From positions 6,222 to 70,221 of the forward strand of contig JBFMAZ010000026.1 in NCBI GenBank assembly GCA_040755415.1: a stretch of 64,000 nt of DNA, given 5' to 3'. The stretch comes from QYQD01 sp040755415. Its GTDB lineage: Bacteria; Desulfobacterota; QYQD01. Positions 50,667 through 59,205 of this stretch are shown one piece after another; the first letter of the stretch is position 1; each line of letters starts with the position of its first letter. Under the pieces are notes generated by a model, which made no database searches, was not told the DNA's origin, and worked only from the letters and a program-made list of their open reading frames with translations. Made by a program: the position numbers and the translations under genes.

Positions 50667-50939
50667 CTAGGCGGGGATCTTTTTCATCCGGCCGATGGAA
50701 AGATCGTGTAAAGGAATCAGTATATCGGCCATCTCCTTAATCCGGCGCGCGCTTTCATAAGCCTCGACAGCATTTATATGTACACCGGGAGCAATGACCG
50801 GCCCTGTCTTGGGGAAGTTTAAATCATTACAACAAAAACCGGTTATGATAGCCTTCCCTTGTGAGGTATCTACGGCTACCGATTGTCCACCAGGCGTGTG
50901 CCCGGGTGTGAGGACAATAGGCAACAGACTGGAGACGAT
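50667..50939 (-). pseudogene. C-terminal remnant of a metallo-beta-lactamase-fold hydrolase
   Basis: About 90 residues match only the last third of an MBL-fold lactonase-type protein: VLTPGHTPGGQSVAVDTSQG, AIITGFCCNDLNF and the C-terminal ADILIPLHDLSIGRM. The N-terminal zinc motif HXHXDH is missing, and a TAA precedes the fragment at 50942. The TTG at 50924 could start a short product, but it would lack the metal site. Best explained as a truncated gene next to repeat DNA. Confidence 0.8.
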
Positions 50940-51010
50940 TTATTGATTTACACCTGATTCTTGTTAGGTTATATATTTTAAATCTTACCTATTTGTTTTA
51001 AAGGACAGCG

Positions 51011-52036
51011 TTGGACTCTTTTGATCGTAATCTTTTGAATATCCTGCAGCGCAGTTTCCCCCTCACCTCAGAGCCTTACGCGGCGGTGGCCTCGGCGCTT
51101 CATTCCAGAGAGAGTGACGTTATCAGCAGGATAGCCGGGTTGAAAGAAGAGGGTGTCATCCGCCAGATCAGCGCCATCTTTGACCCCCCGGCCGTGGGTT
51201 ATCAGACCTGCCTGGTGGCTATGGCGGTTGACAAAGACCGGGTAGAGCAGGCGGCTCAGGTCATCAACCGGGAACGGGGCGTAAGCCATAACTACCTGCG
51301 TGAAGATGAATTTAATATGTGGTTCACCATAGCCGTGCCTCCCAAGGCTGACCTGCAATCTGAGGTCGGGAGGCTGGGGGCGGCTGCTGCAGCACGGAAG
51401 ACCTTGACCCTTCCGGCAGTGAAACTTTATAAGATCGCCGTGGTGATGGATATGGAGGGGGAGAATTCAGAGGAAGGAGGCGGGAAAATAAGTGAAACGG
51501 ATGGAGAGGCACGCACTTTCCCACCATCCCTTCCTGAGTCAGGAGATATTCACATCATACGATGCATACAGGAAGACCTTCCCTTGATAAAGCAACCGTT
51601 TCTCGCCTGGGCTGAGAGTCTGTCGCTGGAAGAGGGTTATTTAATTGATTGGATTAAGTCACGTTTGGAAAAGGGGGTTATCCGGCGCTTTGCCGCCCTT
51701 CTCAGACACCGCAAGGCAGGATTCTTAGCCAATGCCATGTTGGCCTGGGAGTGTCCATTAGAGATAATAGACCGCCAGGGACAAATCCTGGCGGCCCAAC
51801 CCGAGGTCACGCATTGTTACTACCGTGTGCCCGCGGCTGGTTGGCCTTATAATCTGTATGCCATGGTACATGCCAGGGATCGAGCGAGTTGTGATCGGGT
51901 GATAGAACGACTTATCACGACGAGCGGCTTGAATACGTTCAAGGTCTTATATAGCGTTCGGGAGATCAAGAAGGAACGGCTTAAGCTCTTCTGGGATGAG
52001 CCCCCGGATCGTAGTTGTAAAACTGATGGGAAATAA
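51011..52036 (+). CDS. fused siroheme decarboxylase (AhbA-AhbB-like)
   Basis: A 341-residue protein made of two AsnC/Lrp-like halves, each with an HTH-like N-terminal part and a RAM-like domain. The first (residues ~1-150) has FDRNLLNILQRSFPLTSEPY and SHNYLREDEFNMWFTIAVP; the second (~180-341) has RHRKAGFLANAMLAWECPLE and VTHCYYRVPAAGWPYNLYAM. These are hallmarks of siroheme decarboxylase subunits, which convert siroheme to didecarboxysiroheme in the alternative heme pathway. They are normally two proteins, AhbA and AhbB, forming a heterodimer. Start is TTG with AAGGA upstream. It precedes dsrA, whose product uses siroheme. An Lrp-type regulator is less likely given the SHNYxR/SHCYxR-like motifs. 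Confidence 0.87.
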   Translation: MDSFDRNLLNILQRSFPLTSEPYAAVASALHSRESDVISRIAGLKEEGVIRQISAIFDPPAVGYQTCLVAMAVDKDRVEQAAQVINRERGVSHNYLREDEFNMWFTIAVPPKADLQSEVGRLGAAAAARKTLTLPAVKLYKIAVVMDMEGENSEEGGGKISETDGEARTFPPSLPESGDIHIIRCIQEDLPLIKQPFLAWAESLSLEEGYLIDWIKSRLEKGVIRRFAALLRHRKAGFLANAMLAWECPLEIIDRQGQILAAQPEVTHCYYRVPAAGWPYNLYAMVHARDRASCDRVIERLITTSGLNTFKVLYSVREIKKERLKLFWDEPPDRSCKTDGK

Positions 52037-52083
52037 GGATTCTGCCTCCCGGATTTTTCAGGGAAAGTTCCATGATTTTTTTA
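52037..52083. other. start of the dsr upstream region
   Basis: Part of a 331-bp non-coding stretch. The promoter and palindrome occupy 52084-52140, and the remaining 52141-52367 is an untranslated leader of about 250 nt with no recognised structure. Confidence 0.4.
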
Positions 52084-52140
52084 TTGACAAAATTATAGCG
52101 CAGGTTTATACAGATTACTACATTCCTGAATGGTGATTCA
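52084..52140 (+). promoter_or_regulatory. dsrA promoter with downstream palindrome
   Basis: TTGACA (52084-52089), 17-nt spacer, TATACA (52107-52112). The palindrome TGAATGGTGATTCA (52127-52140), pattern TGAAT-N4-ATTCA, lies just after the predicted start. The whole block is nearly the same as that at 59363-59418 upstream of cobB. Confidence 0.82.
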
Positions 52141-52367
52141 ATACTCATTGCGGCCTTAGGATCTTTGCCGGGTGAGCTTTCTTTTGGAAGAAACGCTAGA
52201 TTTTTTGTCTTAGCTATTAAAATCGTAAAGAAAGAGGGGAGGTGGATATTCAGTATTTTTAGTAACCTGCGAAGAAGTCAAAATAAACGGGGGCAATATA
52301 GCAGGCTTAAGTTAAGAATTATCGACAATAGGCGACAGACACAATAATGTAAGGAGGTAAAGAAGTA

Positions 52368-53642
52368 ATGGCCAAATTTGAAACTCCGTTGATAAATGAA
52401 CTGGAAAAGGGTCCATGGCCGAGTTTTGTTGCGGATATAAGGCGCCAGGCCAAGACGAAACCTGAGCTGGAGGACCTCCTCGGTCAGCTTGAACTCTCGT
52501 ATAAAGACAAGGAGACCCACTGGAAGCATGGCGGTATCGTGGGCGTCTTCGGTTATGGCGGTGGGGTTATCGGCCGGTATTCAGATATGCCGGAGAAGTT
52601 CCCGGGCATAGCCCACTTTCATACCGTGCGCGTAAACCAGCCCTCTGGTCTATATTATTCCAGTGCTTATTTGAGGCAGATACTGGATATGTGGGAGAGG
52701 CGCGGGAGCGGGCTGACAAATTTCCACGGCTCCACCGGCGACATGGTCCTTTTGGGAACACAGACCGCCCAACTGGAAGAGATCTTCTGGGAATTGACCC
52801 ATGATATGCAGACAGACCTGGGCGGCTCAGGTGGAAACCTGCGAACCCCTTCCTGCTGTCTGGGGATGTCCCGTTGCGAGTGGTCCTGTGTAGATGCCCA
52901 GGCCATCTGCCATGATATGACCATGACCTATCAGGATGAGTTGCACCGCCCGGCCTTCCCCTATAAGTTCAAGATCAAGGTCTCAGGGTGTCCAAATGAC
53001 TGCGTGGCGGCTATCGCCCGTTCTGACTTTGCTATTATTGGTACCTGGAAGGACGATATCCGTATCGATCAGGCTGCGGTTCAAGCTTACGTCAATGGCG
53101 AATTTAAACCCAATGCCGGCGCCCACGCTGGCCGCGACTGGGGTAAGTTTGACATCGTAAAAGAAGTGATTAATCTCTGCCCGACGAAATGTATGAGCTG
53201 GGACGGCAAGGCGCTCAAGATCAATAATAAAGAGTGCACTCGCTGTATGCACTGCATCAATGTCATGCCGCGGGCACTACGCCCGGGTCTGGATAGAGGA
53301 GCCAGCATCCTCTGCGGAGCCAAGGCCCCGATCCTGGAGGGCCAGAGACTGGCTACCCTAATTGTCCCCTTTATCAAGATGGAGCCGCCTTATGACGAAT
53401 GTAAAGAACTCCTTAACAAGGTTCTGGATTGGTGGATGGAACACGGCAAGAACCGTGAACGTGTAGGCGAGCTTATCGGACGTATGGGTATGCGGGAATT
53501 CCTGAAGGCGGTCGAGCTTGATGCTATTCCGCAGATGGTGAAAGAACCGCGGTCGAACCCCTATATCTTCTGGGAAGAGAAAGACGTGCCTGGTGGCTGG
53601 ACGCGGGATCTCGCCGCATTTAGGAAGAAACATCCTCTATGA
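52368..53642 (+). CDS. dsrA: dissimilatory sulfite reductase subunit alpha
   Basis: DsrA, with DsrB, reduces sulfite using coupled siroheme-[4Fe-4S] centres in the cytoplasm. The 424 residues show cysteines for the siroheme-linked cluster in CCLGMSRCEWSC (around 162-173) and SGCPNDC (around 206-211), and an inserted ferredoxin domain with CPTKC (~270) and CTRCMHC (~290-296). The N-terminal FETPLINELEKGPWPSFVAD is typical. The ATG follows a perfect TAAGGAGGT. DsrD downstream supports the reductive rather than oxidative type. The operon has its own promoter 250 bp upstream. Confidence 0.98.
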   Translation: MAKFETPLINELEKGPWPSFVADIRRQAKTKPELEDLLGQLELSYKDKETHWKHGGIVGVFGYGGGVIGRYSDMPEKFPGIAHFHTVRVNQPSGLYYSSAYLRQILDMWERRGSGLTNFHGSTGDMVLLGTQTAQLEEIFWELTHDMQTDLGGSGGNLRTPSCCLGMSRCEWSCVDAQAICHDMTMTYQDELHRPAFPYKFKIKVSGCPNDCVAAIARSDFAIIGTWKDDIRIDQAAVQAYVNGEFKPNAGAHAGRDWGKFDIVKEVINLCPTKCMSWDGKALKINNKECTRCMHCINVMPRALRPGLDRGASILCGAKAPILEGQRLATLIVPFIKMEPPYDECKELLNKVLDWWMEHGKNRERVGELIGRMGMREFLKAVELDAIPQMVKEPRSNPYIFWEEKDVPGGWTRDLAAFRKKHPL

Positions 53643-53687
53643 TGAGCAGAGAATATCTATATAATTAAATTAGGAGGTCAGAGAATT

Positions 53688-54788
53688 ATGGGTTATGATC
53701 CGAAGAATCCGATGAAAGACAGGATAACAGATATCGGCCCGCGGCACTATGATGAGTTTATGCCGCCGGTGCTAAAGAAGAACTTTGGCAAGTGGCTCTA
53801 TCATGAGATACTCGAGCCTGGGGTCTTGATGCACAAGGCCGAGAGTGGCGATGAGGTCTATACGGTAAGGGTGGCGGCTGCCCGTCTGATGAGCGTTGAG
53901 CTGATACGCGATGCGCTTAACATTGCTGACAAACACTGCGGCGGCTACATCCGCTGGACGACGCGTAATAATATCGAGTTTATGGTGGACGATAAATCCA
54001 AGCTGGAGCCTTTAAAGGCTGATCTGAAGGCCAACCCGATGTTCCCGATCGGGGGTACCGGTGCGGGTGTTACGAACATCGTACATACCCAGGGTTGGGT
54101 GCACTGCCACACACCGGCTATCGATGCCTCCGGTATCGTCAAGTCGGTCATGGATGAGCTTTTTAAGCACTTTCAGTCCATGGATCTGCCGGCCCAGGTG
54201 CGTATCGCCCTGGCCTGCTGCCTGAATATGTGCGGCGCGGTACATTGCTCGGATATCGCCATCCTCGGGTTCCACCGTAAGCCGCCCTTTGTTCAGCACG
54301 ACCTTATCAGTTCAATCTGTGAGCTTCCGCTGGCGATAGCAGCCTGCCCGACCGGCGCCATCAAGCCGGCTACGGTAGAAGGCAAGAAGAGTGTGAGCGT
54401 CAATGCCGAGCGCTGCATGTTCTGCGGCAACTGTTACACCATGTGCCCGGCCATGCCCTTAATGGATGCCGAGGGCGACTGTGTGGTTATCATGGTAGGG
54501 GGAAAGATATCGAACCGCATCAGCGCCCCGAAATTCTCCAAGGTTGTCATTCCGGCGTTGCCAAGCAATCCGCCACGCTGGCCGGAAGTGGTGGCGGCGG
54601 TGAAGAACATCCTGGAGACCTATGCGAAGAACGCCAACAAGTATGAACGAGTCGGCGAATGGGCCGAGAGGATCGGATGGGAGAGCTTCTTCGAGAAATG
54701 CAATATACCATTCGATGTGAAGACGATAGATGACTATACCTTGGCTTATAACACGCTGCGGACGACCACACAGTTTAAGTTCTCCTAA
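53688..54788 (+). CDS. dsrB: dissimilatory sulfite reductase subunit beta
   Basis: DsrB carries the catalytic siroheme in the alpha2beta2 enzyme. The 366 residues show CCLNMCGAVHCSD (around 174-186) and a ferredoxin domain with ACPTGAIK (~219) and CMFCGNCYTMCP (~242-254). The sequence opening (GYDPKNPMKDRITDIGPRHY) matches the family. The ATG has TTAGGAGGT upstream, 45 bp after dsrA. All expected cysteines are present. Confidence 0.98.
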   Translation: MGYDPKNPMKDRITDIGPRHYDEFMPPVLKKNFGKWLYHEILEPGVLMHKAESGDEVYTVRVAAARLMSVELIRDALNIADKHCGGYIRWTTRNNIEFMVDDKSKLEPLKADLKANPMFPIGGTGAGVTNIVHTQGWVHCHTPAIDASGIVKSVMDELFKHFQSMDLPAQVRIALACCLNMCGAVHCSDIAILGFHRKPPFVQHDLISSICELPLAIAACPTGAIKPATVEGKKSVSVNAERCMFCGNCYTMCPAMPLMDAEGDCVVIMVGGKISNRISAPKFSKVVIPALPSNPPRWPEVVAAVKNILETYAKNANKYERVGEWAERIGWESFFEKCNIPFDVKTIDDYTLAYNTLRTTTQFKFS

Positions 54789-54830
54789 TGTGAAGTAACA
54801 TTGAAAAAAAGCATAAAATGGAGTTTAAGA

Positions 54831-55085
54831 ATGGCTGACATAGAGGAATTAAAGAAAAAGATTATGGCGTGGGCTGAAAAACAAACCAAGCCCAAGTTTT
54901 ACTTCAAGGATTTTGGTAAGGCAGCCCCTGAAGAGAGTCTGAGAGATATTAAAAAGGCCGTTACCGCCCTGGTTCAGGAAGAAAAGCTGGAACTCTGGTC
55001 CAGTGGTAGCACGAGCATGTATGGGGTAAAGGGAAAGGGGCTCACCGAAGAACAACAGATGGGGAAAATTAAAAAAGAAGAATAA
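54831..55085 (+). CDS. dsrD: DsrD, sulfite reductase activator
   Basis: An 84-residue winged-helix protein found after dsrB in sulfate reducers, reported to act as an allosteric activator of DsrAB. It begins MADIEELKKKIMAWAEKQTK and has the conserved KFYFKDFGKAAPEESLRDIK and LELWSSGSTSMYGVKGKG segments. The ATG at 54831 with GGAG 7 nt ahead is preferred over an upstream TTG. It ends the operon, followed by a terminator. Its presence argues for sulfate/sulfite reduction rather than sulfur oxidation. Confidence 0.96.
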   Translation: MADIEELKKKIMAWAEKQTKPKFYFKDFGKAAPEESLRDIKKAVTALVQEEKLELWSSGSTSMYGVKGKGLTEEQQMGKIKKEE

Positions 55086-55131
55086 GTACACGTTTCTTGA
55101 TAGCCTGATAAAAGATACTTTTCTCCGCAGG

Positions 55132-55161
55132 AGAGAGCTACCTAATAGAGAGCTACCTAAT
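55132..55161. repeat. 15-bp tandem duplication
   Basis: AGAGAGCTACCTAAT occurs twice in direct tandem, followed by a small stem ACCTAA/TTAGGT (55155-55178) between dsrD and its terminator. Confidence 0.85.
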
Positions 55162-55215
55162 AAGGTATAACCTTAGGTGGCCTGACCTGAGCAAGGCATT
55201 TGTTGATCTAAGATT

Positions 55216-55259
55216 AAGAGGCACAGGCCGGTCGTGACGTGGGCTTGTGCCTCTTTTTT
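55216..55259 (+). terminator. rho-independent terminator of the dsrABD operon
   Basis: A 10-bp stem AAGAGGCACA/TGTGCCTCTT with further internal GGCC/GGC pairing, followed by a run of T. Confidence 0.88.
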
Positions 55260-55326
55260 GGCGGATTCAGGCAATTAAGCACTAGCTTGCAACATGTGGC
55301 AAAGGCTGCAGGCCGCTTAGTCTACT

Positions 55327-56547
55327 CTACTGCCTGGGGGATGGATCTGGCTCAAAGGCCTGGATTACTGCATGTAGCCTCTCAATATGGTTATCTAGGT
55401 TGCGCATTACGATAGGCACGTCTGCTTCGATTTGAGGGCAAATTGCCAGGGTGGCGTGTGCCATATCTTCCCAATCATCCCGGGTAAAAAGTTTGAGGGA
55501 GGCGAGAAGCTCCCCTTTATCGATAGAACCCAGGGAGCCCCTCTTCTCCTTCATATCCAGCGCCTCAAAAAAGCCTTGTGTAGTAGCAGCAGGGCAAAGG
55601 TCGCTTGCCCAGGCCACGTCTCCGGTACCGTCAATCCGGTCTATACGCATCCTGATGGTCAGGTGCAAGAAGAAATGGAGCAGGGCGGCAATCTTATCGC
55701 CTTCTTCATTTGTTTCCAAAGAGATCATAGGCTCATACCGCCGTACGGTGATCAGTTTCAGGTCGATATCTTCGCCCTCTATGCGCACGATGAAGTCTCC
55801 GGCGGCATGATGCCACAAGGCTATCTGATCAAAGGTCTCTATATTATAGTAGAGGGTGAGGATTTTCGAGGCCAGTCGATATAAATTATAGCTCTGTCTG
55901 TCGGATAGATACCGGTACCCGTTATCTGAATCCCAGACGACGATCTTTTGACTCTGGTCTTTGCTGTCTAGCGACAGATGAAATTCGTGGTAACCTTCCA
56001 GCCATTCTCCCAGGGATATCAGCATAGTATCGTCGGTGCCTTTGAGGGTGCGATATTTCATCTCGCCCTTGTGATATACATGGGGCAGATACGGGAAGGC
56101 AAATCTATTATTCAGATAGTTCAGCCAGTGAAAATCATTTTCCAGATAAAGCTTACCCGTCTCGGACAGGGCCACAGTTACGACAAACTTGCTTATGTCG
56201 TTCGCAGTGACGGCGTCTATGCTGGCTATATGATACATGGCCCCGTGTTTCTCCGTGCGGATGGCCAGGCTGTCAATATCCTGCAAGGTAATTATCTTCC
56301 CGGTTTTCTTTTTTATGGCATCTGTTAATAACCGGTAAGAGTCTCTGGATAGGAAGTCCCTTATCGTTTCCAGATACTGCCCGTAGGTCAATCCGATCCC
56401 GTGGCCGCCTTTCCCGGCTCCGTCGATATCAGATAGGCGGAGGGGTAAGGGTGACTCCAGTGCAATTTTATCGGGGACGATATCCCCGTAAGGAGAGGAA
56501 GAGAGGTATCTTATTTTGGGTTCGTAGGCATTACCGGATGAGGCCAT
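55327..56547 (-). CDS. conserved hypothetical protein next to dsrABD
   Basis: A 406-residue soluble protein that I do not recognise. No signal peptide or membrane helix is present. Motif-like stretches include DGAGKGGHGIGLTYGQYLET (residues ~42-61), DIDSLAIRTEKHGAMYHIAS, WHHAAGDFIVRIEGEDIDLK and LITVRRYEPMIS near the middle, and DGTGDVAWASDLCPAATTQG. The central HAAGDF segment is faintly kinase-like, but no convincing P-loop or catalytic triad was found. The ATG at 56547 follows AGGAG. It is convergent with the dsr operon and divergent from the YkgJ gene. Confidence 0.72.
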   Translation of the reverse strand: MASSGNAYEPKIRYLSSSPYGDIVPDKIALESPLPLRLSDIDGAGKGGHGIGLTYGQYLETIRDFLSRDSYRLLTDAIKKKTGKIITLQDIDSLAIRTEKHGAMYHIASIDAVTANDISKFVVTVALSETGKLYLENDFHWLNYLNNRFAFPYLPHVYHKGEMKYRTLKGTDDTMLISLGEWLEGYHEFHLSLDSKDQSQKIVVWDSDNGYRYLSDRQSYNLYRLASKILTLYYNIETFDQIALWHHAAGDFIVRIEGEDIDLKLITVRRYEPMISLETNEEGDKIAALLHFFLHLTIRMRIDRIDGTGDVAWASDLCPAATTQGFFEALDMKEKRGSLGSIDKGELLASLKLFTRDDWEDMAHATLAICPQIEADVPIVMRNLDNHIERLHAVIQAFEPDPSPRQ

Positions 56548-56618
56548 TATCAACTGCTCCTATGATTGAAAAATGTTAGATTGCTCGTTTGTCGATATCT
56601 TTGTATATTTAAGCCACT

Positions 56619-57224
56619 ATGGCCGACAATCTTACCAGATTATTTCGAAAATACGAAATGTTATTGTCCGAGATAAGCGGTGCCTTCCAGCGGGTGCGGG
56701 AAACGCACGGTGATTGCATGCGATGTCAGGTCGGCTGCACTGACTGTTGCTATGCAGTGTTTGAATTATTCCCCATTGAGGCTGCATATCTAGGTCACCA
56801 CTTTCATCAGCACCTTAAACGCAAGGAGCGCCGGGAAGTCCTGCGGAGGGCTGAAAAAGCCTTTCTGGAGATTACCAGGGTAAAGGAAGGGATCAAAGAT
56901 AAAGAGAGCGAGGTGTTCCAGATGGCTGAAGCCAGAATCAGGTGTCCTTTACTCAGTGACCAGGGCCATTGCCTGCTCTATGAATACAGGCCGGTCACCT
57001 GCCGGCTTTACGGGATACCAACGGCTATCCACGGAGTAGGCCATACCTGCGGGAAGTCCGGCTTTGAGAAGGGGACGATTTATCCTACTGTAAATCTGGA
57101 TCTAATCCATGAAAAACTATTTGCTCTGTCTGTTGAACTTTTGGGAGCACGTGACTACCGCCAGGCGTGTGAGGAGGCCCGAAAATTAGTACCGGTCTCC
57201 CTGGCGCTTAAGATGAATATGTAA
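56619..57224 (+). CDS. YkgJ-family cysteine-cluster protein
   Basis: A 201-residue protein with the CXXXXCXXCC cluster (CQVGCTDCCYAVFELFP, around residues 33-49) and a second half with CPLLSDQGHCLLYEYRPVTC and RLYGIP, the zinc- or iron-sulfur-binding signature of the YkgJ/UPF0153 family. The central part is a charged helical insertion. Its biochemical role is unknown. It overlaps the convergent HEAT-repeat gene by 17 bp at the 3' end. Confidence 0.85.
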   Translation: MADNLTRLFRKYEMLLSEISGAFQRVRETHGDCMRCQVGCTDCCYAVFELFPIEAAYLGHHFHQHLKRKERREVLRRAEKAFLEITRVKEGIKDKESEVFQMAEARIRCPLLSDQGHCLLYEYRPVTCRLYGIPTAIHGVGHTCGKSGFEKGTIYPTVNLDLIHEKLFALSVELLGARDYRQACEEARKLVPVSLALKMNM

Positions 57225-58296
57225 ACCTTTCTATGGCCTGAAAAGCCAGTTCTCCCACGGTCTTTTCTTCCACCCTGCCGTCATCGTATATTCTGAGACG
57301 GGCCTGATCATCTTTAAGCCTTTTCAGGCTGCCTATGGCCTCTTTGGCCTTCATGTGCCCCAGGGCCCAGGCGGCATGACCCCGCACCGCGGGTTCCGGG
57401 GCATCCAGGAGATTGAAGATGCTGAAAAAGGGCAAGCCCTTTAATAACTCTGGATGCCGTTTGCCTATTCTGCCGATGGCCCAGAGGGCAGCCACACGGG
57501 AGGTTTGATCCTTTAAGAAGGCGAACAAGGGAGGGATAAAACCGGCGAAGAGATCGGGTCTGTTACTTATTATCTCACCAGTGGCTTCGAGGAAGCCCCA
57601 GCTTGTGGCGGCTGAGTCGGCAGCAGATGAAAGCAGGCGCCGCAATAGCTCGGCGGTGACCTGCGGGGTCTTTTCAGCGACGTGTCCGGCTGTTTTTCCC
57701 AATATCTCTACGGCCCGCCAGCGGAAAAGCTCATCCGGAGAGTACAAAAGCCGTTGCAACGCAGCCAGTACCCGTTTATCTTCCCGGGCCATGGAGAGCA
57801 ATTCTTCTTCCCGGTTCTCTTCAACCAACCTCTGGATAAGCTTTTTAGAAAAGGATTTTGATCGTTCGGGCTGTTTGACGGACGACTCGTCATTTATCGC
57901 CGGGGCCTTGGCCAGCTCAGCCTGCACCTTTTCCTCGGATACCTCTCTAATCTCCTTTTCCAATCTTATGAAAAGGAGAACAGCCCGGGCATGGGCTATC
58001 CTGGCCACGACTTTATGTTCTTTCTCATCGTAGTTTTCTATCCGGTCTTCGATATAGTCTCTTCCCGGTTCAAGTTGCCAGGCCAGGTCCCAGTCCCCAC
58101 CGCAGGCAAATACCAGGGCCTCCACCATGGCGGCTCCCACGTTGTGTCCGGTGACGTCACAGGCATAGACTGCCCCGCATTCACACCTGCCCATGGCGAA
58201 TTCAGCAAGCCTTTTGATATTCAATTCACGCGGCCTGTCAATCAAAGAGCCGCAGAAAGGACACTTTGGCGGCCGTGCCTCTGTTATAATGCTCAT
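57208..58296 (-). CDS. HEAT-repeat protein with N-terminal zinc site (DVU0298-like)
   Basis: A 362-residue protein. The N-terminal ~50 residues carry CPFCGS and CECGAVYACDVTGHN, a probable zinc ribbon. After a charged linker come HEAT/PBS-lyase repeats from about residue 145 (for example EDKRVLAALQRLLYSPDELF, ALWAIGRIGKRHPEL, AAWALGHMKAKEAIGSL). It resembles the DVU0298 family of sulfate reducers. The ATG follows AAGGA. Such repeat proteins mediate protein contacts; a specific partner is not known. Confidence 0.82.
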   Translation of the reverse strand: MSIITEARPPKCPFCGSLIDRPRELNIKRLAEFAMGRCECGAVYACDVTGHNVGAAMVEALVFACGGDWDLAWQLEPGRDYIEDRIENYDEKEHKVVARIAHARAVLLFIRLEKEIREVSEEKVQAELAKAPAINDESSVKQPERSKSFSKKLIQRLVEENREEELLSMAREDKRVLAALQRLLYSPDELFRWRAVEILGKTAGHVAEKTPQVTAELLRRLLSSAADSAATSWGFLEATGEIISNRPDLFAGFIPPLFAFLKDQTSRVAALWAIGRIGKRHPELLKGLPFFSIFNLLDAPEPAVRGHAAWALGHMKAKEAIGSLKRLKDDQARLRIYDDGRVEEKTVGELAFQAIERFTYSS

Positions 58297-58327
58297 GCCA
58301 TCCTTCTTCGTCGATTTATAAGAATTT

Positions 58328-58496
58328 CTATTTAGTGCTCATCCGGAAATCCCGGTTTTTTCCCTCTCCCCTGGCGGGAGAGGGTTAGGGTGAGGGGGAT
58401 AACCTAGCGATTTTCCTATCAGTTCACCCTCCCCCCAACCCCCTCCCGTCGAGGGAGGGGGGAGTTTTTAGGGGTTTCCGGATGAAAACTATTTAG
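58328..58496. mobile_element. small element with inverted ends and 8-bp direct repeats (copy C)
   Basis: CTATTTAG occurs at 58328-58335 and again at 58489-58496, just outside inverted ends TGCTCATCCGGAAA (58336-58349) and TTTCCGGATGAAAA (58475-58488). The interior holds CTCTCCCCTGGCGGGAGAGG plus GTTAGGGTGAGGGG and CCCTCCCGTCGAGGGAGGGG units. No transposase is encoded. The right copy includes the stop codon of the TPR gene. Confidence 0.65.
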
Positions 58497-59115
58497 ATTG
58501 GGCTTGAACTTCTTTAAGAAAATCCGGATGGACCTGATAGCCCAGCTCCATGGCCCGGTTGCAGTGTTCAGCGGCCTGCCTATATTCCTTTTTAAAGTAA
58601 TAGGCCACGGCCAGGTTGTTGTGGGCCATGGCGAAGTCAGGTTTTTTCTGAAGACTCTTATTAGCAGCCTCGATGGCCTCGTCATAAAGTCCCTTTTCGA
58701 TATAAGCCGTAGCCAGGTTGACCCAGCCCTCGGAAAAATCGCTGTTGAGTTCCACCGCTTTTTTCAATAATTCTATGGCCTTATCCCACTCACCTTTTTG
58801 CATCCAGGCAAAACCAAGGTTGCCGTAGGCCTGTGTTACATAAGGATTAACCTTGAGGGCTTTTTCATTTTCCCTGATGGCCCCGTCCATATCACCTTTC
58901 TGAAAATAGAAGCCGCCGAGATTGACATATAGCGAGGCATTTGTCGAGTCAATCTCTAGGGCCTTTTTTGTATGCGCGATGGCATCATCGATGCGTCCGC
59001 CCTTCCAACAGGCCAAGGCCAGGCGGCTGAGTGCAATGACCGATTTAGGATTTTCCGACGCCTCTTTTTCGAGGGAACTGATGATGTCTTCGATATTTGT
59101 ATTTTGTTCTGTCAT
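58489..59115 (-). CDS. TPR-repeat protein
   Basis: A 208-residue protein composed of about five tetratricopeptide repeats, each with the W/G/Y-A/P pattern (ALACWKGGRIDDAIAHTKKA, LGGFYFQKGDMDGAIRENEK, LGFAWMQKGEWDKAIELLKK, LATAYIEKGLYDEAIEAANK, LAVAYYFKKEYRQAAEHCNR). It has no signal peptide, so it is a cytoplasmic scaffold. The partner is unknown. Its stop codon TAG lies within the direct repeat of the small element downstream. Confidence 0.88.
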   Translation of the reverse strand: MTEQNTNIEDIISSLEKEASENPKSVIALSRLALACWKGGRIDDAIAHTKKALEIDSTNASLYVNLGGFYFQKGDMDGAIRENEKALKVNPYVTQAYGNLGFAWMQKGEWDKAIELLKKAVELNSDFSEGWVNLATAYIEKGLYDEAIEAANKSLQKKPDFAMAHNNLAVAYYFKKEYRQAAEHCNRAMELGYQVHPDFLKEVQAQSK

Positions 59116-59205
59116 GAATTAACCTCTGCCTGAGTTTGGTTATTTATAATGTAACCAATTCTAATAGATTGTAGTAATTAAATCAATCTTTTTACATCCA
59201 GACCA

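Noticed and set aside
50549..50740. 63-codon frame with WIPAFAGMT
   Set aside because: A known spurious translation of the GTCATTCCGGGC intergenic repeat.
51011..52036. Tandem Lrp/AsnC transcription regulator
   Set aside because: The folds are related, but both halves carry siroheme-decarboxylase-like motifs (SHNYLR, THCYYR, WPYNLYAM).
52165..52347. 60-codon frame in the dsrA leader
   Set aside because: No ribosome-binding site and a repeat-like end; it lies in the untranslated leader.
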